Below, piece after piece: positions 1 through 7,807 of a stretch of DNA of 64,000 nucleotides. Each line of letters begins with the position of its first letter. Position 1 is the first letter of the stretch. The notes under the pieces are model-generated. The model was given only the letters and a program-made list of their open reading frames with translations. It was not told where the DNA came from and did not search any database. Source of the DNA: Bradyrhizobium sp. NDS-1 (GTDB lineage Bacteria; Pseudomonadota; Alphaproteobacteria; Rhizobiales; Xanthobacteraceae). The stretch lies in assembly GCF_032918005.1 (NCBI RefSeq), contig NZ_CP136628.1:5441501-5505500 (forward strand), given 5' to 3'. The position numbers were made by a program, and so were the translations under genes.

Positions 1-288
1 CATTCGATCTACGTCCATCACGAGCACCTTGGCCGCGGGATCGGACGGCTGCTGCTCCAGGAGCTCGTCGACGCGTGCGCGGCGGCCGGCTTCCGCCAGA
101 TGATCGGCTATATCGACGCCGACAATGCGCCCTCGCTGGCGCTGCACGAAAAATTCGGCTTCGCGCGCGCAGGCTTGCTTTGCGGCGTCGCCTATCGCCA
201 CGGCCGCTGGTCCGACACCGTCATGGTGCAGCGCTCGCTCGGCGCCGGGACAACGGCGCCTCCGCCCGTCATGGCGGCGGGCCGCTAG
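1..288 (+). CDS. GNAT-family N-acetyltransferase, C-terminal part (cut by window edge)
   Basis: Frame 1 is open from the first base to a stop at 288. The translation has the acetyl-CoA binding stretch of GNAT enzymes (HLGRGIGRLLLQELVDAC, residues 10-27 of the fragment), followed by YIDADNAPSLALHEKFGFARAG, the 'N..S..L..K.GF' signature typical of the phosphinothricin/amino-acid acetyltransferase branch. The start codon and the N-terminal half lie outside the window. The substrate cannot be told; the resemblance to phosphinothricin acetyltransferases is at family level only. The last 20 residues are rich in Ala and Pro and look like an unstructured tail. Confidence 0.85.
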   Translation, partial: HSIYVHHEHLGRGIGRLLLQELVDACAAAGFRQMIGYIDADNAPSLALHEKFGFARAGLLCGVAYRHGRWSDTVMVQRSLGAGTTAPPPVMAAGR

Positions 289-291
289 AGC

Positions 292-504
292 TCAGGACGG
301 AAAGTCAGCCGGTCTGACCTGGATGCGGTCGGCATGCAGCGACCAGTGATGCAACGCCTGGTCCTTGCAGAACCTTGCCTTCGCCCGCTCCGTGGCCTCG
401 TCCTCGTCGGCGGCGTCGACCTCGAGCGTGCCCTGACAGACCTCGCACTGCCGACCGTACTCGCCGAGCACGTTCTTCATGAACCTGACGACATAAGTAG
501 CCAT
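292..504 (-). CDS. Conserved small hypothetical protein (70 aa)
   Basis: The ATG at 504-502 is preceded by a strong ribosome binding site (AGGAGG, about 5 bases upstream), which supports a real small gene. The product is soluble, acidic in the middle (a run rich in D and E at residues 30-40), and has two Cys spaced as CEVC near residues 20-23. A third Cys lies at about 46. The CxxC pair could bind a metal, but only one clear pair is present. It converges with the preceding acetyltransferase, only 3 bases apart. No function is recognised. Confidence 0.75.
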   Translation of the reverse strand: MATYVVRFMKNVLGEYGRQCEVCQGTLEVDAADEDEATERAKARFCKDQALHHWSLHADRIQVRPADFPS

Positions 505-622
505 GGCACCTCCTGCTGCCCCGGCAGCACTCTAGTCCCATTTAAGCCGTTCGGGGAAAGGAGATTTTGACGCGGATCAAAGCCGAAGGGCGATTTCTCG
601 CCCCGCGTCGCTTCGGTTGTCC

Positions 623-1672
623 TTACCCCGGCATCACCCCGAACGCCTGCTTGAACCGCGCCGCGTAAGCCGGCCAGACCTCGGGATTGATGATACGCGG
701 CGGGCGCTTGCCGTCGAGCGTGTCCAGCACCTGCTCGGCAGCAATGCGGCCCATGTTCTGGCGCGCCTCGATGGTCACGCCCGCGGTGTGCGGGCTCGCC
801 AGCACGTTGTCGAACTGGAGCAGCGGATGATCCGGCGGCGGCGGCTCCTTGGACCAGACGTCGAGGCCGGCACCCGCGATGCGCTTGTCACGCAGGGCCT
901 GGAGCAGCGCATCTTCGTCGTGGATGAAGCCGCGCGCCGTAGTGATGAAATACGCATGCGGCTGCATCAGCGCGAACTCGCGCGTGCTGATCATGTTGCG
1001 GCTACCCTTGTCGAGCGGGCAGGAGATCGAGACGAAATCGGCACGGCGCAACAGCTCGTCGAGCTCGACCTTCTCGCCGCCTCGCTCGGCCATCACCTCG
1101 GCGGTGAGATACGGATCATAGGCCAGCACCTTCATGCCGAGCAGGCCCTTGCACAGCGCGGCGATGCGGCGGCCGACATTGCCGAGGCCGATGATGCCGA
1201 CGGTCTTGTGCTCGACCTCGTTGCCGACGAGATCGTTGCGGTTGACGTCGCGCTCGCGGCGCAGGCGGCGATCGGACTGGATGATGCGCTTGGACAGCGT
1301 CAGCATCATCGCCAGCGCGTGCTCGGCGACCGAATGAGCATTGCCGCCGGACTGGTTGACGACCAGCACGCCCGCATCGGTGCAGGCCTCGACATCGACT
1401 GGATCGAAGCCCGCGCCGTTGCTTGAGACCAGCAGCAGGTTCGGCGTACGCTTCAGCAGGGCGGCATCGACATGGAAATGGGGGGCGAGCTCGTCCCGGG
1501 CGGCGCCGATCTGATAGACATGCGCCGCGCTCAGGATCGGCGCGTAGAAGTCCTCCGGACTCTCGTTCTCGATGCGATCGAGCCGGACGTCAGGCCGCGC
1601 CTTCAGGATGTCGATATAGATCGGATTGGCCAGATATTTGACGTAGAAGACGCGCTTGCTGTTGACGGACAT
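623..1672 (-). CDS. D-isomer-specific 2-hydroxyacid dehydrogenase
   Basis: 349 residues, the usual length for NAD-dependent D-2-hydroxyacid dehydrogenases such as phosphoglycerate, glyoxylate or hydroxypyruvate reductases. The Rossmann glycine motif GLGNVG is at 162-167. The catalytic Arg, Glu and His are visible as TTARG (R247), SKEP (E276) and SPHTAG (H295). The ATG at 1672 is chosen because GGAAGG lies just upstream; the open frame continues further without family similarity. The gene is divergent from the two-subunit ThDP decarboxylase at 1913-3087, with 240 bases between the starts, so the two may share a 2-oxoacid/2-hydroxyacid pathway. The substrate is not known. Confidence 0.9.
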   Translation of the reverse strand: MSVNSKRVFYVKYLANPIYIDILKARPDVRLDRIENESPEDFYAPILSAAHVYQIGAARDELAPHFHVDAALLKRTPNLLLVSSNGAGFDPVDVEACTDAGVLVVNQSGGNAHSVAEHALAMMLTLSKRIIQSDRRLRRERDVNRNDLVGNEVEHKTVGIIGLGNVGRRIAALCKGLLGMKVLAYDPYLTAEVMAERGGEKVELDELLRRADFVSISCPLDKGSRNMISTREFALMQPHAYFITTARGFIHDEDALLQALRDKRIAGAGLDVWSKEPPPPDHPLLQFDNVLASPHTAGVTIEARQNMGRIAAEQVLDTLDGKRPPRIINPEVWPAYAARFKQAFGVMPG

Positions 1673-1912
1673 CAGGACCCTTCCGGCTATCGAGGGAGAT
1701 CCGCAAGGGTCAGCGCAATGCGCGCCCGTCCGTGCCCCCTCCCGTTTTTCGTTGTCGCCGCTTATGACATGGCGGCGCCGGCCACGACAGGCTGTTCCGC
1801 GCAGATCACGGTGCGGCCCGGACATGTTGACAATCCCGCCCGCTCCGTCAAGTTCGGCCGATCGCCGCGACGGCCAGACCCAAGAAGCATGCGCGGCTGC
1901 AGGGAGGACGCG

Positions 1913-2467
1913 ATGGCGATTGCGGAACGGCAGGCGACGCCGGCGGCGGGCGATAACAGCTGGCACGACATCGTCCTGCAGACCCTGAAACGGAACGAGA
2001 TCAGCCTCATCCCCTACGTGCCCGATCGCGTGCTGACCCCTCTGATCAAGAACCTGCATGCCGATCCCTTCTTCACCGCTTTCGCCACCGCCCGCGAAGA
2101 GGAGGCGGTCGGCATCGTTTCGGGCGCCTGGATGGGCGGACGGCGCGGCGCGGTGCTGATGCAGACCTCCGGCTTTGCCACGCTCGCCAACGTCCTTGCC
2201 TCGCTGGCGGTGCCCTATCAGATCCCGCTGATCATGTTCGTCTCCGAGCGCGGCACGCTCGGCGAGTTCAACTACGGGCAGTCGCTGGTCTGCCGCACCA
2301 TGCGGCCCGTCCTGGACTCGCTGGCTCTGGAACACCACACCATCACCCGGCTCGACGAGCTCGAATTCATTGCCGACCGCTCGATCAAGCAGGCCGTCAC
2401 CACGCAGGCGCCCGTGGCGCTGATCCTCAACCCGCTGCTCACCGGCGGCAAGACCTTCGACAAGTGA
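1913..2467 (+). CDS. ThDP-dependent decarboxylase, alpha (pyrimidine-binding) subunit; sulfopyruvate/phosphonopyruvate decarboxylase-like
   Basis: 184 residues matching the N-terminal (PYR) domain of thiamine-diphosphate enzymes as a separate polypeptide, as in ComD of sulfopyruvate decarboxylase. The Glu that activates the cofactor lies in AREEEAVGIVSGAW at about residues 60-73. A core reading VLMQTSGFATLANVLASLA follows. The ATG at 1913 has GGAGGA 6 bases upstream. The next gene, the matching ThDP-binding half, starts 11 bases after this stop, so the two surely form one enzyme. The family decarboxylates 2-oxoacids carrying a second acidic group. Which oxoacid is used here is inference; coenzyme M synthesis is not expected in this organism. 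Confidence 0.82.
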   Translation: MAIAERQATPAAGDNSWHDIVLQTLKRNEISLIPYVPDRVLTPLIKNLHADPFFTAFATAREEEAVGIVSGAWMGGRRGAVLMQTSGFATLANVLASLAVPYQIPLIMFVSERGTLGEFNYGQSLVCRTMRPVLDSLALEHHTITRLDELEFIADRSIKQAVTTQAPVALILNPLLTGGKTFDK

Positions 2468-2478
2468 GGTCGGCCAAA

Positions 2479-3087
2479 ATGAATACCGACATGAACACTG
2501 GCAACACCAAGGTGATGAACCGCTTCGACGTGACCTCACGCCTGATTGGAAAGCTGAAGCACGAGGAAGCCGTGATCGGCGGCATCGGCAACACCAATTT
2601 CGACCTCTGGGCCGCCGGCCACCGCCCGCAGAATTTCTACATGCTGGGCAGCATGGGGCTCGCCTTTCCGATCGCGCTCGGGGTCGCGCTGGCGCAGCCC
2701 GACCGCCGCGTCTTCGCGCTCGAAGGCGATGGCTCGCTGTTGATGCAGCTCGGCGCGCTCTCGACGATTGCGAGCCTGAAGCCGAGGAACCTCATCATGG
2801 TCGTGATGGACAATGGCATCTACCAAATCACCGGCGCACAGCCGACACCTGCGGCAAGTGTCGCCGACATCGTTGCCATTGCCGTCGGCTCCGGCCTTTC
2901 CAGCAGCGCCTGGGCGGCGGACGAGGAGGATTTCGAACGCCTGGTCGAAGCGGCGATGTCGGCCACCGAGCCGAGCCTGATCGCGGTCCGTATCGACGAC
3001 AAGCCCGGCGTTGGCGCCACGAGGCGCGATCCCGTGCAGATCCGGGAACGCTTCATGCACGGGCTCGGCGTGCGCGAGCCACTTTAA
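2479..3087 (+). CDS. ThDP-dependent decarboxylase, beta (ThDP-binding) subunit; sulfopyruvate/phosphonopyruvate decarboxylase-like
   Basis: 202 residues forming the C-terminal (PP) domain of a ThDP enzyme. The metal/diphosphate motif runs from GDGSLL (83-88) to DNGIY (111-115), the classic GDG-N25-30-N spacing. MLGSMGLAFPIALGVALAQP precedes it, as in ComE and phosphonopyruvate decarboxylases. The ATG at 2479 is used; in-frame ATGs at 2491 and 2515 are possible and would shorten a poorly conserved lead. It pairs with the alpha subunit immediately upstream. No transporter or further enzyme follows, so context gives no substrate beyond the divergent dehydrogenase. Confidence 0.85.
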   Translation: MNTDMNTGNTKVMNRFDVTSRLIGKLKHEEAVIGGIGNTNFDLWAAGHRPQNFYMLGSMGLAFPIALGVALAQPDRRVFALEGDGSLLMQLGALSTIASLKPRNLIMVVMDNGIYQITGAQPTPAASVADIVAIAVGSGLSSSAWAADEEDFERLVEAAMSATEPSLIAVRIDDKPGVGATRRDPVQIRERFMHGLGVREPL

Positions 3088-3164
3088 TTTTCCGACATTA
3101 ACTACACGGCGATCTGATGGAAGGACGGTACCGGTCCACTGCCGATCCGTGCTAAGCGCAATGC

Positions 3165-3542
3165 ATGTCTATTTTAGTTCGATTCATTGCCTGGTTGCTC
3201 GCCGCCGCAGTGACCTTCGCGACCCTTGGCCCCCCCGGTTTGCGACCCTATTCCGGCCTCGGCCAGGACGGCGAACATGCGCTTGCCTTCATCCTGGTGG
3301 GATTGGCCTTTGGCCTCGCCTATCCGCGCCGGCGCGTGCTGAGCGCAGCGGCTGCGGTCGCCCTGATCGGCGTGCTGGAGCTGATGCAGTTTTGGGCACC
3401 CGGACGCCACGCCCGGCTGGAGGATTTTCTGGTCGACGCGCTCACCGCCTGCATGGGCTTTGCGCTCGCGGCCGGGGTCGATTGGCTGCTCACGCGCCTT
3501 CGCACGGGCACCGCCGCGACAAGCGAAGGCCCCGCGGAGTGA
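3165..3542 (+). CDS. VanZ-like membrane protein
   Basis: 125 residues with about four hydrophobic segments (roughly 5-22, 40-55, 60-78 and 95-112). The family feature is GQDGEHALAFILVGL followed by ELMQFWAPGRHARLEDFLVDALTACMG: a His/Asp pair and an acidic motif shared by VanZ-like proteins. The biochemical role of most VanZ homologues is unknown; in VanZ itself it is teicoplanin resistance. It stands alone between the decarboxylase and a convergent DUF1236-like gene. Confidence 0.8.
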   Translation: MSILVRFIAWLLAAAVTFATLGPPGLRPYSGLGQDGEHALAFILVGLAFGLAYPRRRVLSAAAAVALIGVLELMQFWAPGRHARLEDFLVDALTACMGFALAAGVDWLLTRLRTGTAATSEGPAE

Positions 3543-3556
3543 CATTCCGCAGGGCC
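3528..3556 (+). terminator. Stem-loop at the 3' end of the VanZ-like gene
   Basis: GGCCCCGCGGA pairs with TCCGCAGGGCC with one mismatch around a 7-base loop that contains the stop codon. No clear T-run follows on either strand, so it may stop transcription weakly for one or both of the convergent genes here, or simply be a structured 3' end. Confidence 0.35.
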
Positions 3557-3587
3557 CCTATTCTCAACTCTTAACGTTTGCTGCCGA

Positions 3588-3971
3588 TCAGTCGATGATC
3601 TTCACGACGCGGCGGGTGCGCGGCTCGACGATCACGCGGCGGTCGTTCACGACCGCATAGCGATACTCGGTGTAGTTAGGCACCGGGCGCAGCACGACGG
3701 TCGGAGGCAGCGGCTCGCCGACCACGACGCGCTCCTCCACGACAACCGAGTCACTTCGCGGGATTCCGCCGAGAATCGCATTCGGAATTTCGAGACCCGC
3801 GCCGACGGCCGCACCAACGGTGCCGCCGACCATCGCGCCGACCGGGCCACCGATGTCGCCGCCCGCACGCGCGCCATCCCTGGCGCCCTGTTCGGTCGTC
3901 GACTGAGCAAAGGCTGCGCTCGACGCCAGCAGCGACGCGGCAGCCAACGTAATCGCAAAACGGGTTTTCAT
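3588..3971 (-). CDS. DUF1236-like small exported protein
   Basis: 127 residues. A clear signal peptide (MKTRFAITLAAASLLASSAAFAQ, cleavage near residue 23) leads to a Gly/Ala-rich glycine-zipper-like stretch (GGPVGAMVGGTVGAAVGAG). The C-terminal YRYAVVNDRRVIVEPRTRRVVKIID is the repeating 'Y.V.N...V.V.P.TR.VV..I' pattern of DUF1236 proteins, which are abundant in Bradyrhizobiaceae. The start is placed at the Met directly before the signal peptide. It is expected in the periplasm or at the membrane; its function is unknown. Confidence 0.8.
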   Translation of the reverse strand: MKTRFAITLAAASLLASSAAFAQSTTEQGARDGARAGGDIGGPVGAMVGGTVGAAVGAGLEIPNAILGGIPRSDSVVVEERVVVGEPLPPTVVLRPVPNYTEYRYAVVNDRRVIVEPRTRRVVKIID

Positions 3972-4084
3972 GACTTGAGACTCCAATAATTGATATGCGC
4001 CTTCAACCGCGGGGCGAGACCATTGTTCCAGTTCCCCTGCGGCGAAAGACACACAGGATCCGGAGACTGTTACCGCGTAACAGT

Positions 4085-4972
4085 TCAGGCTGCGGTGATC
4101 TGGTGACCCGCCATCAGTTCCAGCGCGCGCACCATCGCCGAATGATCCCATGCCTTGCCGCCATGGGCGGTGCAGGACGAGAACAATTGCTGCGCCACCG
4201 CCGTGCTCGGCAGCGAGAGGCCGAGCGCACGCGCGCCTTCCAGCGCGAGGTTGAGATCCTTCTGGTGCAGCTCGATGCGGAAGCCGGGATCGAAATTGCG
4301 CTTCACCATGCGCTCGCCGTGGACCTCGAGAATCCGCGAGGAGGCAAAACCGCCCATCAGCGCCTGCCGCACCAGCGCCGGATCGGCTCCGGCCTTCGAT
4401 GCAAACAGGAGCGCCTCGCTCACTGCTTCGATCGTCAGCGCGACGATGATCTGGTTGGCAACCTTCGTCGTCTGGCCGTCGCCATTGGCGCCGACGCGGG
4501 TGACGTTCTTGCCCATCTTGTCGAAGGCCGGTTTCATGGTGTTGTAGGCCCGCTCCGGGCCGCCGACCATGATGGTGAGGCTCGCCGCCTTGGCGCCAAC
4601 CTCTCCACCCGACACCGGCGCGTCGAGATAGTCAGCCCCCAGCGCCTCGATCTTCTTTGCGAACTCCTTCGTCGCCAGCGGCGAGATCGAGCTCATGTCG
4701 ACGACGATCTTGCCCTTGGAGATGCCGCTCGCGACACCGTCCTTGCCGAACAGCACCGCCTCCACATGCGGGGTATCAGGCACCATGATGATGACCGCGT
4801 CCGCCTCCTCCGCAACCGCTTTGCCGGATTTGCAGGCAATGCCGCCGGCCGCGATCAGCTCCGGCGCAACGGGCGCGACGTCGTGCAGGAAAACACGATG
4901 GCCCGCGCCAAGAAGATGGCCGGCCATCGGCCGTCCCATGGTGCCAAGTCCGATGAAGCCGATGTCGATCAT
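4085..4972 (-). CDS. glxR: 2-hydroxy-3-oxopropionate (tartronate semialdehyde) reductase
   Basis: 295 residues of the beta-hydroxyacid dehydrogenase family, the normal length. The N-terminal GLGTMG (8-13) binds NAD(P). DAPVSGGEVGA (117-127) is the substrate loop and K170 in GQTTKVANQ is the catalytic lysine. It reduces tartronate semialdehyde to D-glycerate, the last of three steps that convert glyoxylate to glycerate. It lies 101 bases downstream of hyi and is read in the same direction as hyi and gcl, so it is the distal gene of that set. Those neighbours make the tartronate semialdehyde assignment much more likely than 3-hydroxyisobutyrate dehydrogenase, its close relative. Confidence 0.92.
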   Translation of the reverse strand: MIDIGFIGLGTMGRPMAGHLLGAGHRVFLHDVAPVAPELIAAGGIACKSGKAVAEEADAVIIMVPDTPHVEAVLFGKDGVASGISKGKIVVDMSSISPLATKEFAKKIEALGADYLDAPVSGGEVGAKAASLTIMVGGPERAYNTMKPAFDKMGKNVTRVGANGDGQTTKVANQIIVALTIEAVSEALLFASKAGADPALVRQALMGGFASSRILEVHGERMVKRNFDPGFRIELHQKDLNLALEGARALGLSLPSTAVAQQLFSSCTAHGGKAWDHSAMVRALELMAGHQITAA

Positions 4973-5020
4973 GTCTGGTTTCTCTCAGTTGTCTTCGCAA
5001 AATTCCATCCACGCGCTCGG

Positions 5021-5057
5021 TGCACCTCTCCCGCGCGCGGGAGAGGGAGCGCACCGC
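5021..5057. repeat. GC-rich palindrome between glxR and hyi
   Basis: CTCTCCCGCGCGCGGGAGAG at 5028-5047 is a perfect 20-base palindrome, flanked by a further partly paired GGTGCAC / GCGCACC. It lies in the 101-base gap of the gcl-hyi-glxR set. It resembles dispersed palindromic repeats of this group more than a terminator, as no T-run follows. Confidence 0.6.
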
Positions 5058-5073
5058 GAGCGTGACATGTCCT

Positions 5074-5859
5074 CTACGTCTCGAATGTCCGCGCTGCGTG
5101 CCACGAGAGCCCTTCCAGCGTCGTGGTGCGCGGCTTGTATTCGCAGCCGACCCAGCCACGATAGCCGATCGCGTCGAGATGCCGGAACAGGAAGGGATAG
5201 TTGATCTCGCCGGTGCCGGGCTCGTGGCGGCCGGGATTGTCGGCGAGCTGGATATGAGCAATCTGCGGCAGATATTCCTGCATGGTGCGGGCCAGATCGC
5301 CCTCCATGATCTGCATGTGGTAGATGTCGTACTGGATGAAGAGGTTGTTCGACCGCACGTCCGAGGTCAGCTGCACCGCCTGCTCGGTGCCGTTGAGGAA
5401 GAAGCCGGGAATGTCGAGCGTGTTGATCGGCTCGACCAGAAGCTTGATGTTCTCCCGCGCCAGCGTCGAAGCCGCAAAGCGCAGATTGCCGACCAGGGTC
5501 TCCTGAAGCTCGCGCGGATCGGCGTCAGCAGGCGCGATGCCGACGAGACAGTTGAGCTGCTCGCAATCGAGCGCCTTGGCATAGTCGATGGCGCGGAATA
5601 CGCCGTCGCGAAATTCGGCGGTGCGATCGGGCAGGATCGCGATGCCACGCTCGCCTGCCGCCCAGTTGCCTGCGGGGAGATTGTGCAGAACCTGCTTCAG
5701 CCCATAGGCCTCGAGCTGCTCGCGCAGCTGCGCCTTGTCGAAGTCGTAGGGAAAGAGATACTCGACCCCGGCAAAGCCCGCGGCCTTCGCCGCCGTGAAG
5801 CGCTCGAGGAACGGCATCTCGTTGAAGAGCATGGTGAGGTTGGCGGCAAATTTCGGCAT
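5074..5859 (-). CDS. hyi: Hydroxypyruvate isomerase
   Basis: 261 residues with a xylose-isomerase-like TIM barrel, matching the family length of about 258. The acidic catalytic pair is E143 (LLVEPINTLDIPGFF) and E240 (GWVGCEYKP). YDIYHMQIMEGD (177-188) and HIQLADNPGRHEPGTGEIN (202-220) are hallmarks of Hyi. It interconverts hydroxypyruvate and tartronate semialdehyde next to glyoxylate carboligase. The stop of gcl is only 11 bases upstream of the Hyi start, so they are co-transcribed. Confidence 0.95.
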   Translation of the reverse strand: MPKFAANLTMLFNEMPFLERFTAAKAAGFAGVEYLFPYDFDKAQLREQLEAYGLKQVLHNLPAGNWAAGERGIAILPDRTAEFRDGVFRAIDYAKALDCEQLNCLVGIAPADADPRELQETLVGNLRFAASTLARENIKLLVEPINTLDIPGFFLNGTEQAVQLTSDVRSNNLFIQYDIYHMQIMEGDLARTMQEYLPQIAHIQLADNPGRHEPGTGEINYPFLFRHLDAIGYRGWVGCEYKPRTTTLEGLSWHAARTFET

Positions 5860-5870
5860 GATACGGTCCC

Positions 5871-7655
5871 CTATTCCGCCGGCTGCAACACGCGTGTGGT
5901 TGCGACCTCGTCGAGCGGAAGGTCCAGCACCTCCTCGAACTCGACGATGTTGTCGATCTCGGTGCCCATCGCGATATTGGTGACGCGTTCGAGGATGAAC
6001 TCGACCACCACGGGCACGCGGTGCCTGGCCATCAATTCGCGCGCGGTGGCGAACGCCGCCTGCGTATCCTTGGGGTCGGTGACGCGGATGGCCTTGCAGC
6101 CGAGGCCTTCGGCGACTGCGACGTGGTCGACGCCGTATCCATTGAGCTCGGGCGCATTGACGTTCTCGAACGAGAGCTGGACGTGATAGTCCATGTCGAA
6201 GCCGCGCTGTGCCTGGCGGATCAGGCCGAGATAGGAGTTGTTCACGACGACGTGGATGTAGGGCAGATTGAATTGCGCCCCGACCGCGAGCTCCTCGATC
6301 AGGAACTGGAAGTCGTAATCGCCTGAGAGCGCGACGATCTCACGATCCGGGCACGCGGCACGCACGCCGAGCGCGGCGGGCAGCGTCCAGCCGAGCGGCC
6401 CTGCCTGCCCGGCATTGATCCAGTTGCGCGGCTTGTAAACACCGAGAAACTGCGCGCCGGCGATCTGCGACAGGCCGATCACGGTGACATAAGTGGTGTC
6501 GCGACCGAACGCCTTGTTCATCTCCTCGTAGACACGCTGCGGCTTGATCGGGACGTTCTCGAAATGGCTCTTGCGCAGCATCGTCTTCTTGCGATCTCGG
6601 CAGGCAGCGGGCCACGCCTGGCGCTCGCGGAGCTTGCCCGAGCGCCGCCACTCCCTGGCGACGGTGACGAACAGCTCGAGCGCGGCTTTCGCATCCGAGA
6701 CGATGCCGAGATCGGGATTGAACACGCGCCCGATCTGGGTCGGCTCGATGTCGACATGCACGAAGATGCGACCCTTGGTGTAGGTCTCGACCGAGCCGGT
6801 ATGACGGTTGGCCCAGCGATTGCCGATACCGAGCACGAAGTCGGATTCGAGCATGGTGGCGTTGCCGTAGCGGTGGCTGGTCTGGAGACCCACCATGCCG
6901 GCCATCAGCACGTGATCGTCGGGGATCGCGCCCCACCCCATCAGGGTCGGCACGACAGGCACATTGGCGATCTCGGCGAATTCCACCAGCAGGTCCGAAG
7001 CGTCGGCATTGATGATGCCGCCACCCGCGACGATCAGCGGACGCTCGGCAGCATTGAGCATCTCCAGCGCCTTCTCGACCTGCTTGCGCGTCGCGGCCGG
7101 CTTGTAGACCGGCAACGGCTCATAGGTCTCGTCGTCGAACTCGATTTCGGCGAGCTGCACGTCGAGCGGCATGTCGATCAGCACCGGCCCCGGTCGGCCC
7201 GAGCGCATCACGTGAAAAGCCTGGCTGAACACACGCGGCACCAGCGCCGGCTCGCGCACCGTCACCGCCCATTTGGTCACAGGCTTTGCAATCGACTCGA
7301 TGTCGACCGCCTGGAAATCCTCCTTGTAGAGCCGTGCGCGCGGCGCCTGCCCGGTGATGCAGAGGATCGGAATGGAATCGGCGATCGCCGAATAGAGGCC
7401 GGTGATCATGTCGGTGCCGGCCGGCCCCGAGGTTCCAATGCAGACGCCGATATTGCCGGCCTTGGCGCGGGTGTAGCCCTCCGCCATGTGCGAAGCGCCC
7501 TCCACGTGGCGTGCCAAAATGTGGCGGATCGAGCCGCGCTTCTTCAGCGCCGAGTAAAGCGGATTGATCGCGGCCCCGGGAACCCCGAAGGCAGTGGAGA
7601 TGCCCTCTCTCTCAAGAATTCGCACGGCAGCATCGATAGCTCGCATCTTCGCCAT
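5871..7655 (-). CDS. gcl: Glyoxylate carboligase (tartronate-semialdehyde synthase)
   Basis: 594 residues, close to the 593 of the E. coli enzyme. It joins two glyoxylates with loss of CO2 to give tartronate semialdehyde, using ThDP and FAD. The near-universal catalytic Glu of ThDP enzymes is replaced by Val51 in [15 protein letters not shown], exactly as described for E. coli Gcl, and this strongly separates it from acetolactate synthase. The C-terminal ThDP motif reads SGDYDFQF followed by VVNNSYLGL. It is the first of gcl-hyi-glxR, with adenine deaminase 152 bases upstream on the same strand. It gives the region a route from glyoxylate to glycerate, whether the glyoxylate comes from purines, glycolate or oxalyl-CoA reduction. 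Confidence 0.96.
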   Translation of the reverse strand: MAKMRAIDAAVRILEREGISTAFGVPGAAINPLYSALKKRGSIRHILARHVEGASHMAEGYTRAKAGNIGVCIGTSGPAGTDMITGLYSAIADSIPILCITGQAPRARLYKEDFQAVDIESIAKPVTKWAVTVREPALVPRVFSQAFHVMRSGRPGPVLIDMPLDVQLAEIEFDDETYEPLPVYKPAATRKQVEKALEMLNAAERPLIVAGGGIINADASDLLVEFAEIANVPVVPTLMGWGAIPDDHVLMAGMVGLQTSHRYGNATMLESDFVLGIGNRWANRHTGSVETYTKGRIFVHVDIEPTQIGRVFNPDLGIVSDAKAALELFVTVAREWRRSGKLRERQAWPAACRDRKKTMLRKSHFENVPIKPQRVYEEMNKAFGRDTTYVTVIGLSQIAGAQFLGVYKPRNWINAGQAGPLGWTLPAALGVRAACPDREIVALSGDYDFQFLIEELAVGAQFNLPYIHVVVNNSYLGLIRQAQRGFDMDYHVQLSFENVNAPELNGYGVDHVAVAEGLGCKAIRVTDPKDTQAAFATARELMARHRVPVVVEFILERVTNIAMGTEIDNIVEFEEVLDLPLDEVATTRVLQPAE

Positions 7656-7807
7656 ATCGGACCTCGCTCAAGTTGCGTCAGCGAGCGAGATCATCGGGCG
7701 CGCGGCATGCGATCTCAACGAGATCGATTTTATTTTCCACGATGCGGCAGCCGCAGGAAAAACGCGGCGGCCTCAATCGGTTAGATCGAGATACACGTGA
7801 AAGATGA

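Noticed and set aside
617..1426. 269-codon open frame opposite the D-2-hydroxyacid dehydrogenase
   Set aside because: Antisense shadow; low-complexity Arg/Ala/Asp composition and no motif.
1673..2539. N-terminal extension of the D-2-hydroxyacid dehydrogenase up to 2539
   Set aside because: The extra 289 residues are antisense to the decarboxylase subunit; the ATG at 1672 has its own ribosome binding site and fits the family length.
5871..7655. Acetolactate synthase as identity of the ThDP enzyme
   Set aside because: Val51 in place of the catalytic Glu and the hyi-glxR neighbours fit glyoxylate carboligase.
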